Shown piece after piece: positions 35,983 through 46,967 of a DNA stretch of 64,000 nt. A program made the position numbers and the translations under genes. Within the stretch, counting starts at the first letter, position 1, and each line of letters starts with the position of its first letter. The notes under the pieces are model-generated. The model was not told where the DNA came from and searched no databases. It was given only the letters and a program-made list of their open reading frames with translations. The DNA comes from Cellvibrio sp. 79 (GTDB taxonomy: Bacteria > Pseudomonadota > Gammaproteobacteria > Pseudomonadales > Cellvibrionaceae): positions 173,317 to 237,316 of the forward strand of contig MVDH01000005.1 of NCBI GenBank assembly GCA_003056245.1. The letters are read 5' to 3'.

Positions 35983-37038
35983 TTAAAGGCCTTGCAGTTC
36001 AACGCGGTGCTCGTCACCAGCTGCTTTGGCAATATGACCAATGACAAAGGCATTTTCGCCGGCAGCTCGCAGGATACTCAGCGCGTTATCTTTTTCGCTG
36101 GCAGGAACGGCGATTACCATGCCCACGCCACAGTTAAAGGTGCGGTACATTTCGCGGATATCTACGTTGCCGCCTTTTTGCAGCCATCGGAATACTGGCG
36201 GGAAGGCCCAGCTTTTGGTGTCGATAACTGCTTTGCAGCCTTCCGGTAACACGCGTGGAATGTTTTCGGTCAAACCACCGCCGGTGATGTGTGCCAGGGC
36301 GTTAACATCGGACTCTTTAATAAGCTTCAGAACCGATTTTACATAAATACGGGTTGGTTCCATCAATGCGTTGGCTAGGGGTTTGCCGCCGCAATCCTGG
36401 GTTAAATCAGCGTTGGTAACTTCAATAATCTTGCGGATCAATGAGTAGCCGTTGGAGTGCGGGCCGCTGGAGGTGAGGGCGAGCAGGGTATCGCCTTCCT
36501 TTACTTTGCTGCCGTCGATAATTTCAGATTTTTCTACCACGCCAACACAGAAGCCAGCCAAATCGTAATCTTCGCCTTCATACATGCCGGGCATTTCAGC
36601 GGTTTCGCCGCCTACCAGCGAACAGCCGGAGAGTTCACAGCCATCACCAATACCGGCAACGACCGCAGCGGCTACGTCTACATTGAGTTTGCCAGTGGCG
36701 TAGTAGTCGAGGAAGAACAATGGTTCTGCGCCGGTTACTACCAGATCGTTCACGCACATGGCTACCAGGTCAATACCGATGGTGTCGTGCTTTTGCAGGT
36801 TCATCGCCAGGCGCAATTTGGTGCCCACGCCATCGGTACCGGATACCAATACGGGTTGGCGATAACCTTCGGGAATTTCACATAACGCTGCAAAGCCGCC
36901 CAAACCGGCCATTACCTCGGGGCGACGGGTGCGTTTGGCAACGCTTTTGATGCGTTCTACCAAGGCATCGCCCGCGTCGATATCAACGCCTGCATCTTTG
37001 TAACTTAAGGATGGAGTAGAGGTTTGGTTTTGGCTCAT
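35983..37038 (-). CDS. purM: Phosphoribosylformylglycinamidine cyclo-ligase (AIR synthetase)
   Basis: 351 residues, standard for PurM; ATP-dependent ring closure of FGAM to AIR. Motifs: [21 protein letters not shown] at the start, [49 protein letters not shown] and [16 protein letters not shown]. First gene of the purM-purN-DUF3108 unit, divergent from the DUF2066-hda pair. The divergent gap of about 260 bases would hold a PurR-like operator if there is one; I saw no clear palindrome. Confidence 0.98.
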   Translation of the reverse strand: MSQNQTSTPSLSYKDAGVDIDAGDALVERIKSVAKRTRRPEVMAGLGGFAALCEIPEGYRQPVLVSGTDGVGTKLRLAMNLQKHDTIGIDLVAMCVNDLVVTGAEPLFFLDYYATGKLNVDVAAAVVAGIGDGCELSGCSLVGGETAEMPGMYEGEDYDLAGFCVGVVEKSEIIDGSKVKEGDTLLALTSSGPHSNGYSLIRKIIEVTNADLTQDCGGKPLANALMEPTRIYVKSVLKLIKESDVNALAHITGGGLTENIPRVLPEGCKAVIDTKSWAFPPVFRWLQKGGNVDIREMYRTFNCGVGMVIAVPASEKDNALSILRAAGENAFVIGHIAKAAGDEHRVELQGL

Positions 37039-37300
37039 AAGAAAGGGCTCACAGCTCTGACAGTTGGAGTGGTTTAAAAAAAGGCCGCCATTCTAGCAGC
37101 TTATAGTTGCCCATGGGGAAACTTGGGGGAAATTGCCGAAAATTGTCCCTACGACTTACAGGGAAATTGTGATGATCACCCCGAATGACTCTGCCGCCAG
37201 TTGGAATAAGCCTGTTACAATGCCGCCTTCCCGGATTCCCTGATTGCCATTCACGATATTGTCTGGCTTATTAATGATCACCTTTCAGAGGTTGGCTTTA

Positions 37301-38536
37301 GTGCGTTTACTGTCGTTACGTGTGCTGCTGTTGGTTATGTTGCCGTTTGCTGGCGGAGTCAATGCCGGTCAAGCAGTCGATATCTATAAAGCGGAAGTGC
37401 TAGTAAAAAACCAATCAGAAGCAGAGCGCAACGCCGCTGCCCGCGCCAGTTTTGGTGAATTGATTGTGCGTGTTTCCGGCCAGCGCGCAGCAATTAGCCA
37501 TCCGGCGATCCAGCAAGCATTGCCCAATGCACAAAATTACCTGTTCGGTTTTGCCTATAAATCCTCCGCCGACAAAATTATTGAAGAAGGTAAAAGCCTT
37601 TCTGCAACCGGCTTGCAATTAAATTTCGAGCCGCGTGCAATCGAAAAATTATTGCGCGATGCACAATTGCCGTTATGGCCCGCAACTCGCCCGAAAGTAT
37701 TGGTGTGGCTTGTGGCCAAAGGGCCTGCCGGTTTACGTGTTGTGCCGCAACCTGCGGATATCCAGGCTATGCAAGCGCAAGCCAGTTATCGCGGTTTGCC
37801 TCTTGTGTTTGCGGATGCAGACTTGGAAGCCAATGATCTCTGGTCCGCCAATCTGGAAAAAATTAAAGCGGCCTCGCTGCATTATAAGGCTGATGCAATT
37901 CTGGTCGGGCGATATGCGCCCTCCAGCATCGGTTCAATCCCGGTTCCATCATCCTCTTTATCCAATGAAGCACTTGATACTGCCAGCACATCACTAAACG
38001 GATTAGGTCCCTGGGTTGGTGATTGGCAATTGGTGCATGCAGATAGTATCCAGTCATTTAACGATGAAACACCGGAGGCCAGTGGTTTATTCAGTTCAGC
38101 AATTGATCGCGCAGCAGATTATTTTGCTAACCAATATGCGATTACACCGACCAATCAAGGACCGCAAAGCATCGTATTGCGAGTGCGCAATATCGCCAGC
38201 TTTGGCGCTTTCAAAGAAGCACAGCGGTATCTGGATGAATTGGCAATGGTTCAGCGCATGGAAGTAGTAACGGTAAATTCCGACGGCTTGCTGGTGCGTT
38301 TAAATGTAGAAGGCGATACCAAATTATTGCTGAGCACATTAGCGCTTGGCCGTCGACTGGTTCCGGAGGCAGCAGCTACTGCGCCCGCAACAGATATTGA
38401 TGCAGAAGCGATGGCTGAACTGGATCAAGCCTTGGCCACTGAAAATGGTATAAGCCCGCAAGCTCCGGTTTCAGCAGCAGCTCCGACTCACGCTGGTACC
38501 CTGGAAGACCCTTTAATTTTCGTTTGGCAAAAATAG
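37301..38536 (+). CDS. Exported DUF2066 protein
   Basis: About 411 residues with a cleavable signal peptide (RLLSLRVLLLVMLPFAGGVNA, then GQAVD). It matches DUF2066 through YKAEVLVKNQSEAERNAAARASFGELIVRVSG and LVWLVAKGPAGLRVVP. The start chosen is the GTG at 37301, nine bases after AGAGG; the in-frame ATG at 37274 has no Shine-Dalgarno and would lengthen the signal peptide. Function is unknown. It is conserved next to hda in pseudomonads, where an AI-2E-type permease gene often lies between; that gene is absent here. Confidence 0.8.
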   Translation: MRLLSLRVLLLVMLPFAGGVNAGQAVDIYKAEVLVKNQSEAERNAAARASFGELIVRVSGQRAAISHPAIQQALPNAQNYLFGFAYKSSADKIIEEGKSLSATGLQLNFEPRAIEKLLRDAQLPLWPATRPKVLVWLVAKGPAGLRVVPQPADIQAMQAQASYRGLPLVFADADLEANDLWSANLEKIKAASLHYKADAILVGRYAPSSIGSIPVPSSSLSNEALDTASTSLNGLGPWVGDWQLVHADSIQSFNDETPEASGLFSSAIDRAADYFANQYAITPTNQGPQSIVLRVRNIASFGAFKEAQRYLDELAMVQRMEVVTVNSDGLLVRLNVEGDTKLLLSTLALGRRLVPEAAATAPATDIDAEAMAELDQALATENGISPQAPVSAAAPTHAGTLEDPLIFVWQK

Positions 38537-38554
38537 AGTTTGGCAGAAGTAGTT

Positions 38555-39268
38555 ATGATTAACTTGCCGCAGCAATTATCCCTCAGCGTCAATTTGAATG
38601 ATGACGCCACCTTTGAAAATTTTTACGCACCCGCACAAACGCACAATGCGATGGTGGTCCAGGGGTTACGCGAACAACTGGATGGCAAAAGCGAAGCATT
38701 TGTTTATCTGTGGGGCGCGCCCGGTTGCGGTTTAACACATTTGTTGCAAGCGGCCTGTCATCAAGCGCAGGAAATGGGTTTGGCGGTGCAATACCTTCCT
38801 TTGCGTGATCTCGTCGGTTATGCGCCCGATGAATTGTTTGTCGGCCTGGAAGATTTGGATCTTGTGTGTCTGGATTGTTTGCCTAGCATCGCCGGACGCC
38901 CGGATTGGGAATTGGCGATTTTCAATTTATACAATCGCTTGCGCGAGCAAGGTAAGCGCTTGCTAGTTGCGGCTGAGCACAGCCCGCGCGAATTGGAAAT
39001 TTCCCTCGAGGATTTGCGCTCGCGCTTGCAGTGGGGAATTACTTATCAAGTGCACAGTTTGAGCGATGAAGACAAGCAACAAGCATTACAACTGCGCGCT
39101 CGCGCCCGCGGTTTGGAATTGAGTGATGAAGTAGCGCAATACATCATCCAGCGCTTGCCGCGCGACACCAATGAGCTCTTCTGGCAATTGCAGCGGTTGG
39201 ATCACGCCTCACTCGCTGAACAACGCAAATTGACCATTCCGTTTGTAAAGAAAGTTTTAGCGATTTGA
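38555..39268 (+). CDS. hda: DnaA regulatory inactivator Hda
   Basis: 237-residue DnaA-like AAA+ protein that, with the loaded beta clamp, drives ATP hydrolysis on DnaA to prevent re-initiation. The N-terminus MINLPQQLSLSVNLNDDATFENF contains the clamp-binding QLSL motif. Walker A is the degenerate GAPGCGLTHLLQA of Hda, with no Lys in the GxxGxGKT position, followed by LVCLDCLPSIAG in the Walker B position; sensor/arginine regions follow. The ATG at 38555 keeps the clamp motif near the terminus; TTG at 38540 would add five residues. Confidence 0.94.
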   Translation: MINLPQQLSLSVNLNDDATFENFYAPAQTHNAMVVQGLREQLDGKSEAFVYLWGAPGCGLTHLLQAACHQAQEMGLAVQYLPLRDLVGYAPDELFVGLEDLDLVCLDCLPSIAGRPDWELAIFNLYNRLREQGKRLLVAAEHSPRELEISLEDLRSRLQWGITYQVHSLSDEDKQQALQLRARARGLELSDEVAQYIIQRLPRDTNELFWQLQRLDHASLAEQRKLTIPFVKKVLAI

Positions 39269-39456
39269 TCACTTCGGGTATCGCACCCACAATTCTCTCC
39301 AGTTAGATAACCACTTCAGGTATTTACGTAATGCGGGGCGACGGATTTTTTTCGGCGCCCTAAAGTTTGCATGTTTTTTTTCATCTGTAAAATAAACGGT
39401 TTTAATTAAAAATGGGCGCAGGTTGTATTATTTGTCGCTGCATAACGGAGAGTTCT

Positions 39457-41241
39457 ATGTCGTTTCCCCCCAAATATTTGGCTCGTATCATTGCTGTTGT
39501 AAGCCTTTCCAGTTTACTTGCCGCTTGCGGCAATGACGGAAATTCCAATGGTTCGTCATCAGTTGCCGGTGCTGCTAATTCCAGTGCAAGTTCCAGTCTG
39601 ATTAAAGTCAACCAGCTCGGCTTTTTGCCTGAGTCATCAAAGCTGGCCGTTGTGCCGGATGTTCCTGCCACCAGTTTCAAATTGCTCAAAGCAGGAACTG
39701 CCATAGAAGTATTCAGTGGAACATTGAGTGCTGCGAAAGTGTGGGATGCTTCCAGGGAAAGTGTCAAAGTGGCGGATTTCTCCAGTGTAAAAACACCGGG
39801 CGATTATCAATTGCATGTTGACGGCCTCGCCAATTCCCACGTATTTAGCATCGCCCCCGATGTTTACAACGCATTAAATGCGGCGAGTATCAAAGCGTTT
39901 TATTTCAATCGCAGCGGGGTCGAATTATTGCCTGAATTCGCGGGTAAATTTGCGCGTCCACTCGGGCATGCGGACACGCAGGTATTGATTCATCCATCGG
40001 CAGCCAGCGATGCGCGTCCGTCAGGTACAGTGGTATCCAGTCCCAAAGGTTGGTATGACGCGGGCGATTACAATAAATATATTGTTAACTCGGGAATTTC
40101 TACCTACACCTTGCTCGCAGCTTACGAACATTTTCCGGAAATTTTTAACAATCAGAATTTAACCATTCCTGAAAGCGGGAATGCATTACCGGATTTACTG
40201 GATGAAACATTATGGAATCTTGAATGGATGCTAACCATGCAAGATCCAAATGACGGTGGTGTTTATCATAAGCTCACCAATGAAAATTTTGATGGAACCA
40301 TCATGCCGCACGAGGCACTCAGGGAGCGTTATCTGGTGCAAAAAACTACCGCCGCCACGCTTGATTTTGCGGCGGTAATGGCTACAGCCAGCCGTGTGTT
40401 TGCGCCCTATGAAACGCAGTTGCCGGGGCTTTCTGCAAAAATGCGGAAGGCCGCCGAATCAGCATGGGAATGGGCGAATATTCATCCGGCAATTGTTTAT
40501 AAACAACCGTCCGATGTGCGCACTGGTGAGTATGGTGATAAAACCCTGAGCGATGAATTTGCCTGGGCGGCGGCGGAGTTGTACATCACTACCCGGGTGG
40601 ATGGTTATTACACGGCACTGAAGCCTGTCGATGTGTTTAACTCAGTCCCGTCCTGGGGCAATGTGAATGGCTTGGCCTGGGTGTCACTCGCGCACCATCG
40701 CGCCCAACTTACGAACGTTGCTGATCAAACATTAATTGCCAGCCGGATCAAAACGCTTGCTGACAATTTGTTATCAACCTGGTACGCATCGCCTTACAAA
40801 GTCAGTATGGAAAAACATGATTTTGTTTGGGGGAGCAATTCGGGGGCATTAAATCAGGCAATGATGCTAGTGCAAGCCTATCGTTTGAACGGTAAGCGTG
40901 ACTACCTGGATGCAGCCCAGGCGCAGTTGGATTATGTGTTGGGGCGCAATGCAACAGATACTTCTTTTGTCACCGGCTTCGGGGAAAAATCGACGCTGCA
41001 TCCGCACCATCGCCCGTCAGAGGCAGATGGAATTCCTGAACCAATCCCCGGTTTTATTGCTGGTGGTCCGCAGCCGGGCCAGCAGGATAAAGCGGATTGC
41101 AAAGCGGTTTATCCCTCCAGTGTTGCGGCCAAATCTTATTTGGATAATTACTGTAGTTATGCGAGCAATGAAATTGCAATTAACTGGAATGCACCGCTGG
41201 TCTATGTGTCGGCTGCTATCGCGGCACTAACGCCGAAATAA
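39457..41241 (+). CDS. GH9 endoglucanase/cellodextrinase lipoprotein
   Basis: 594 residues. The lipoprotein signal ends in the lipobox LLAAC (Cys at residue 24, next residue Gly, so no inner-membrane retention signal), then a short Ser/Asn-rich linker. An N-terminal Ig-like cellulase domain (VNQLGFLPESSKLAVV to HVFSIAP) precedes the (alpha/alpha)6 GH9 catalytic domain. Catalytic residues: D201 and D204 in GWYDAGDYNKY, with D204 the likely base, the His pair in LHPHHRPS, and E572 in SNEIAINWNAPLVY as acid. A cell-surface role trimming cello-oligosaccharides is likely. The ATG at 39457 has GGAGAG upstream. It is alone and followed by a terminator and a second lipoprotein gene. Confidence 0.93.
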   Translation: MSFPPKYLARIIAVVSLSSLLAACGNDGNSNGSSSVAGAANSSASSSLIKVNQLGFLPESSKLAVVPDVPATSFKLLKAGTAIEVFSGTLSAAKVWDASRESVKVADFSSVKTPGDYQLHVDGLANSHVFSIAPDVYNALNAASIKAFYFNRSGVELLPEFAGKFARPLGHADTQVLIHPSAASDARPSGTVVSSPKGWYDAGDYNKYIVNSGISTYTLLAAYEHFPEIFNNQNLTIPESGNALPDLLDETLWNLEWMLTMQDPNDGGVYHKLTNENFDGTIMPHEALRERYLVQKTTAATLDFAAVMATASRVFAPYETQLPGLSAKMRKAAESAWEWANIHPAIVYKQPSDVRTGEYGDKTLSDEFAWAAAELYITTRVDGYYTALKPVDVFNSVPSWGNVNGLAWVSLAHHRAQLTNVADQTLIASRIKTLADNLLSTWYASPYKVSMEKHDFVWGSNSGALNQAMMLVQAYRLNGKRDYLDAAQAQLDYVLGRNATDTSFVTGFGEKSTLHPHHRPSEADGIPEPIPGFIAGGPQPGQQDKADCKAVYPSSVAAKSYLDNYCSYASNEIAINWNAPLVYVSAAIAALTPK

Positions 41242-41340
41242 ATTCCACTGTTTTTAAAGCTACAGGGATGATGGGATGTTTATCGACACGCAGCAGCGTG
41301 ACAATATAAACAAACCAATATTTCACAGGTTACATATCGA

Positions 41341-41371
41341 AATCGCCAGCCATGTGCTGGCGATTTTATTT
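41341..41371 (+). terminator. Terminator after the GH9 gene
   Basis: AATCGCCAGC pairs perfectly with GCTGGCGATT over CATGT, followed by a T-rich tail. Confidence 0.9.
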
Positions 41372-41479
41372 CTGTTTGTCTTGTGAGGCACTCGCTGATT
41401 TGTTGGCTGGCTTCATGGATATAACCGGCGCATTATGAGTCCATATAACAAATAAACCGTTAGCGCCGAGGTGTGTGCC

Positions 41480-43795
41480 ATGCAAACCTGCGTAAGAAAA
41501 ATTATTTTTATTACTGGTTGTTTGATATTGGTTTCTTGTGGTGGCGGAGGTGGCGGTAGTAGTAATCCACCGACTTCATCATTGATGACTGTTTCATCGT
41601 CGGTAGCGATGAGTTCCAGCCTGGCCTCTTCGTCAATTGTACCTGCATCGTCAGTTGTATCATCAAGTGTGCAAGCTTCTTCAGTTGCCGCATCAACCAG
41701 CAGTATTTTTTCCGGCATTGCAGCCCGGCCTTCCAACAAGACCTGTATTGCACCCGCACCGGTGGCTTCCGGCGCTACAACAATTAGCTGGAGTGCAGTT
41801 TTTCCATCCTTACCCAACATCGCCCAGGCCACTAATTTAATCCAGGCGCCGGATGATAACGCCAACTGGTATGCGTTGCGCCAGCCGGGAACTGTTGTGC
41901 GTTTTCCTAACCAGGCATCGGCGAATGCATTAACCACGGTGTTGAATATTGAAGATCGCGTTGAATTCAATGGTGGTGAAACTGGTTTATTAGGCATCGC
42001 TTTTCATCCGCAATTCGCTACCAATCGCTATGTGTATTTTTATTACATGGGATTAACAGCAGGCGATGATCTGGAGTCACGTATTGTGCGTTATCAATTT
42101 GCATCCAACGGTACTATTGATAAAAACAGCGAACTTATTTTGTTGCGTTTTAACCAACCCTATTCAAATCACAACGGCGGACAATTGGCATTTGGTAAAG
42201 ATGGTTTTTTGTATATCGCATCAGGTGATGGTGGCAGTGGCGGAGATCCGCAGCAAAACGGACAAAACAAAAATAATTTGCTTGGGAAAATATTGCGCAT
42301 TGATGTGAATAATCCAGCCAATGGAAAAAATTACGGCATACCGGCAGATAACCCTTTTGCCAGCAGTGGCGGCTCACCGGAAATTTGGGCGTATGGATTG
42401 CGTAATCCCTGGCGTTTTAGTTTTGATTCTGAAACGGGCGATCTATGGGCAGGTGATGTAGGGCAGGGCGCGTGGGAAGAAATTAATATAGTTACCAACG
42501 GTGGTAATTACGGTTGGGGCGATATGGAAGGCGATACCTGTTATAGCGGCCGACCCAATTGTTCTACCGCCAATAAAATAAAACCGGTTTTATCGATTAG
42601 CCATAACACCGGTGTTTGTTCCGTGATTGGTGGATTTGTTTATCGCGGGCAACAATATCCTGCTGCCTACGGTAAATATTTTTTTACGGATTACTGTTTG
42701 AATACCATGCAATCTATTACGCGCAATAGTAATAGCAGTGTCAGTGTAAATACACATGGAAATGTACCTGTCGATATAGTGTCTTTCGCGCAAGATAACC
42801 AAGGTGAGCTTTATGCGATTGGCCAAAGCGGTGCCGGTTCGCAAATTGTAAAACTCCAGGCTACCGGTGGAGAGCAAACGCCGGGCACTATGGCATCGCT
42901 CCTCTCGGCAACAGGGTGTGCTGATACAAATAATCCAAAATTGCCAGTGGCGGCGATGATTCCTTATCAAGTAGAAAATCAACTATGGTCTGATGGTGCT
43001 GACAAAGAGCGTTATCTCGCCGTGCCGGATAATCAAAAAATTGGCCTTGCAACCAATGGCGATTTTTTATTTCCAGTGGGCAGCGTGTTGATGAAGCATT
43101 TCAAACTGGGCGATAAATTTATTGAAACCCGCTTGTTTGCGCGCGGTGTTTTGGGGTGGCAGGGATTCAGTTATGAATGGCGCGATGATCAAACGGATGC
43201 AAATCTCTTGGCAGATAGCAAGGAGAAAACCATTGATGGCGTACAGTGGCAATACCCGAGTCCCGGCCAGTGTCTGATTTGCCATACTGAAGTGGCAAAT
43301 TTTTCGTTAGGGTTGGAAACAACGCAATTAAATTCAGTGATGCGTTATCCCGTAAGTGGTGCAACAGCTAATCAGTTGGATACATTGGCTCATATCCAAT
43401 TATTTTCATCGCCATTAACGTCGCAACAAAAAACTGAAAAATTATTTTCGTTAACTGATACCAATGCGTCAGTAGGACAACGTGCACGCTCCTATTTGCA
43501 CAGTAATTGCGCGGGTTGCCATAGTCCGAATGGGCCCACACCTACCAATCTGGATTTACGTTTTGTGACTGCGTTGCCTGCAACCAATGCGTGTAACTCG
43601 CAACCATTGGTAGGGGATTTGGGAATTGCCAACGCGCGTTTAATTGTACCGGGTGAACCGGCCCGTTCAATTGTGCTGGAGCGAATGAAGCGGCGTGATA
43701 GTGACCAAATGCCGCCATTGGCAACGCATATTGTTGATGCAGCAGCGGTACAAGTGGTTAGTGATTGGATTGCGGGACTGACGAGTTGTGACTGA
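41480..43795 (+). CDS. PQQ sugar dehydrogenase fused to a diheme cytochrome c, lipoprotein
   Basis: 771 residues. A lipobox (LILVSC) follows the first helix and leads into a Gly and polyserine linker (to about 90). Residues about 100-460 form a glucose/sorbosone dehydrogenase beta-propeller that would bind PQQ and calcium: NGGETGLLGIAFHPQF, HNGGQLAFGKDGFLYIASGDGG, LRNPWRFSFD and NYGWGDMEGDTCY. The C-terminal part has two CxxCH haem sites, CLICH at about residue 598 and CAGCH at about 677, in a region resembling SO2930-type diheme proteins (NQLWSDGADKERYLAVPD, VSDWIAGL). Electrons from sugar oxidation could pass straight to the haems and on to other surface redox proteins. The acceptor is unknown. 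Confidence 0.85.
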   Translation: MQTCVRKIIFITGCLILVSCGGGGGGSSNPPTSSLMTVSSSVAMSSSLASSSIVPASSVVSSSVQASSVAASTSSIFSGIAARPSNKTCIAPAPVASGATTISWSAVFPSLPNIAQATNLIQAPDDNANWYALRQPGTVVRFPNQASANALTTVLNIEDRVEFNGGETGLLGIAFHPQFATNRYVYFYYMGLTAGDDLESRIVRYQFASNGTIDKNSELILLRFNQPYSNHNGGQLAFGKDGFLYIASGDGGSGGDPQQNGQNKNNLLGKILRIDVNNPANGKNYGIPADNPFASSGGSPEIWAYGLRNPWRFSFDSETGDLWAGDVGQGAWEEINIVTNGGNYGWGDMEGDTCYSGRPNCSTANKIKPVLSISHNTGVCSVIGGFVYRGQQYPAAYGKYFFTDYCLNTMQSITRNSNSSVSVNTHGNVPVDIVSFAQDNQGELYAIGQSGAGSQIVKLQATGGEQTPGTMASLLSATGCADTNNPKLPVAAMIPYQVENQLWSDGADKERYLAVPDNQKIGLATNGDFLFPVGSVLMKHFKLGDKFIETRLFARGVLGWQGFSYEWRDDQTDANLLADSKEKTIDGVQWQYPSPGQCLICHTEVANFSLGLETTQLNSVMRYPVSGATANQLDTLAHIQLFSSPLTSQQKTEKLFSLTDTNASVGQRARSYLHSNCAGCHSPNGPTPTNLDLRFVTALPATNACNSQPLVGDLGIANARLIVPGEPARSIVLERMKRRDSDQMPPLATHIVDAAAVQVVSDWIAGLTSCD

Positions 43796-43824
43796 GGCTT
43801 TTTTGCGAATGAGCTTGTAAAAAA

Positions 43825-43854
43825 GGCGGACCATTTCGGTCCGCCTGTTTTTTT
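43825..43854. terminator. Bidirectional terminator between the PQQ dehydrogenase gene and sppA
   Basis: GGCGGACC pairs with GGTCCGCC over ATTTC, with T-runs on both strands. Confidence 0.93.
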
Positions 43855-43920
43855 AATTATTTTTTAAGACGATTACTGCAATCTAAATCCAGTTGTTATG
43901 CTTTATTTCTGTCACGAATG

Positions 43921-45852
43921 TCAAGGCGCAACACACTCAAAACATTTCACATAAATACCACGCGGGTCATTCAGGCTTTGAATTTCCTGCAATGGTTTTA
44001 ACGCTGGAGCGAGATCGTTAAGCACACTGAGCGACGAAAATTTTTCCAGCAACGCTTTGGGTACTAATGTCCCGGCTTGTCCACCTAACAAGGATTGTAC
44101 TAATTCCTCCTTTGGTGAAAGCGGGCGATGTACAAATTCCACTTTGTATTTATCGAGTTTCGCATCAGTGGCGATAGCTGCAATAACATCTTTCAATGTT
44201 CCTAACTCATCGACAAGGCCAATTTCTTTGGCTTTGGTGCCGGTCCATACATGGCCTTGTGCAATTTCATTGATCGCGTTTTTGTCTTGTTTGCGCGCGG
44301 TTGCTACCAGCGTAATAAAACGCTGATAAATATTATCCACACTGTGTTGCACCACTTTGCTTGCTTTGCTGCTTAACGGACGGTCAAGGCGCATGGTGCC
44401 TGCCAATTCTGTTGTGCCTACACCGTCAGTGCTAACACCTATTTTCTTTAGCGAATTTTCCAGCGTCGGGAATGCTCCGAATACACCGATAGAGCCGGTG
44501 ATGGTGGTCGGCTGCGCCCAGATCTTATCGCCCGCCGTTGCAATCCAGTAACCGCCCGATGCGGCAACGCTGCCCATGGAAATATAAATGGGAATATTTT
44601 TTTCGCGCAGTTTAATAATTTCTGCGCGAATAATTTCCGAAGCAAACGCACTGCCGCCACCGGAGTCCACGCGAATGACCAGTGCTTTTACATCGGCATC
44701 ATCTTTCACCTGACGCAATAATTCGAGCATGCTTTCACTGCCGATACTGCCATCCGGTTGATGCCCATCAACAATGGAGCCTACTGCTGCAACCACGGCG
44801 ACTTTATTTTTTTCCATGCTTGGTAGCTTACGTACATCGGCAAGATAGGATTTAACTCCTACACCGTTGTACCATTCGCCTTCGTCACTTTTTCCCGCTG
44901 TATCTATTAATAATTGTTCAGCGTCCTGACGCGATAGAATTTTATCAACCAATTTTTTTTCCAGCGCGAGTTTAGCGCTATCACCTTCAGTGAGCGCCAT
45001 GTGCGCATCCAGATTATTGACATAATCGTTGATGCTACCGGGAGTAAGCTTGCGGCGTTGTTCAATATTAGTAGTGAAGGTAGCCCAGAGTTCATTGATC
45101 CATTGTTCGTTGTGCTCGCGTGATTCATCGGACATGTCGTCGCGCAAAAACGGTTCGAGATAATCTTTGTATTTGCCAGAGCGGAACGCGTGAATGGTGA
45201 TGCCGAGATTATCCAACGCCGTTTTATAGTAATTCATATAGCGGCCGTAGCCGGTGATTTCTATAGTGCCCATATCGTGTAAATAAATTTCGTCGGCATA
45301 GCTGGCAAGGTAATATTGTTCTTGCGAGTAGTTGTCGCTGACCGCAATAATTTTTTTGCCGCTGCTTTTGAAATTTTCCAGGGCTTGGCCCAGCTCGTTC
45401 ATTTTGCTTAAGCCGCCGCCGACCAAACGCCCCGGTTCCAACACCAATAGCGTTATGCGTTTATCAGTAGTGGCATTATTGATTGCTTCTACCAATTCGC
45501 TGACGACGGTTTCATTTTCATCCGGATCTTCTTCGGAAAGTAGCATGCTCGTTGGATCGATATAACTGCGCTGGTCTACCAGAATTCCGGTAGGCGCCAG
45601 TCGCAATGCAAAACTTGCTGGAAGTGGTTTGGGCGCGCTTGAACCTATCGCTGCCAGAATTAACAACAACAACAACAGGAAAAAAATATTCATCACTGTG
45701 TTGCGTAACCAGGTAATACCACCCCCAAGGCCATTAAAAAAACGGCGGAGCGGGCCCGGTTTTTTTGGGGCAACTATTACCGGTGCAACCGGCGGTGGCG
45801 TGAGCGGAGTTGGACTGGGTGGAACCGGCGGCTCGTAATGATTAACTGACAC
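43921..45852 (-). CDS. sppA: Signal peptide peptidase SppA, 67 kDa type
   Basis: 643 residues, a long-form (double-domain) S49 peptidase that degrades cleaved signal peptides at the inner membrane. A Pro-rich cytosolic N-terminus (PPVPPSPTPLTPPPV) precedes one membrane helix (VMNIFFLLLLLLILAAIG). The N-terminal domain has the general base Lys region GGGLSKMNELGQALENFKSSGKKI; the C-terminal domain has DSGGGSAFASEIIRAEI and the nucleophile in MGSVAASGGYWIATAGDK. The Pro-rich extension is longer than usual. It is followed by the convergent terminator and preceded by the DUF2069 gene at 14 bases. Confidence 0.94.
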   Translation of the reverse strand: MSVNHYEPPVPPSPTPLTPPPVAPVIVAPKKPGPLRRFFNGLGGGITWLRNTVMNIFFLLLLLLILAAIGSSAPKPLPASFALRLAPTGILVDQRSYIDPTSMLLSEEDPDENETVVSELVEAINNATTDKRITLLVLEPGRLVGGGLSKMNELGQALENFKSSGKKIIAVSDNYSQEQYYLASYADEIYLHDMGTIEITGYGRYMNYYKTALDNLGITIHAFRSGKYKDYLEPFLRDDMSDESREHNEQWINELWATFTTNIEQRRKLTPGSINDYVNNLDAHMALTEGDSAKLALEKKLVDKILSRQDAEQLLIDTAGKSDEGEWYNGVGVKSYLADVRKLPSMEKNKVAVVAAVGSIVDGHQPDGSIGSESMLELLRQVKDDADVKALVIRVDSGGGSAFASEIIRAEIIKLREKNIPIYISMGSVAASGGYWIATAGDKIWAQPTTITGSIGVFGAFPTLENSLKKIGVSTDGVGTTELAGTMRLDRPLSSKASKVVQHSVDNIYQRFITLVATARKQDKNAINEIAQGHVWTGTKAKEIGLVDELGTLKDVIAAIATDAKLDKYKVEFVHRPLSPKEELVQSLLGGQAGTLVPKALLEKFSSLSVLNDLAPALKPLQEIQSLNDPRGIYVKCFECVAP

Positions 45853-45866
45853 GATAAATTCCTTGG

Positions 45867-46340
45867 TTAATGGTTGCTGTCATCAACAGCGGGTGTAGAA
45901 GCATTTTTGGTATACAAATAATAATTCCAGTATTGCAACCAGCGGCTGGTCATCATGGAGGCGATAAATAAAACAGTGACCAGAATGGTGATCAACCAAT
46001 CGCTCCACAACCAGCGAGTCATCAGCAGTGGAACTATTACCAGAAAATACATCAGTGCAACAAAACATAACCAGCTATAGCTGCGATGGGTTTCATTGCG
46101 CAGCGCGGGAATAAATATCAGCAGTGGAATAATTTGCACCATCCATAATTTGATATTGCCGGTTTCACGAAATAAATTAAGCGCAGTAAACAACAGCAAT
46201 AAACCGGCGTAGCAACCCAGGGTCAGTGCGCGACCAATACGCAATTTTTTTTGCAGAATTAGGGCGTCGGCATCAGTGATAATAATTTCTTTTTTACGCT
46301 TTCCGTTTTCAGTTTCCGGTGCGTGTTCGGATTCAGTCAT
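45867..46340 (-). CDS. DUF2069 membrane protein
   Basis: 157 residues, four membrane helices (ALTLGCYAGLLLLFTALNLF, LWMVQIIPLLIFIPAL, WLCFVALMYFLVIVPLLM, WLITILVTVLFIASMMTSR), with short charged ends. The pattern and its place after arsC-wrbA match DUF2069 of pseudomonads. Function is unknown. Confidence 0.85.
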   Translation of the reverse strand: MTESEHAPETENGKRKKEIIITDADALILQKKLRIGRALTLGCYAGLLLLFTALNLFRETGNIKLWMVQIIPLLIFIPALRNETHRSYSWLCFVALMYFLVIVPLLMTRWLWSDWLITILVTVLFIASMMTSRWLQYWNYYLYTKNASTPAVDDSNH

Positions 46341-46360
46341 GAATTAACCTTGTTGCTGCG

Positions 46361-46960
<600 letters not shown>

Positions 46961-46967
46961 TTATCCC

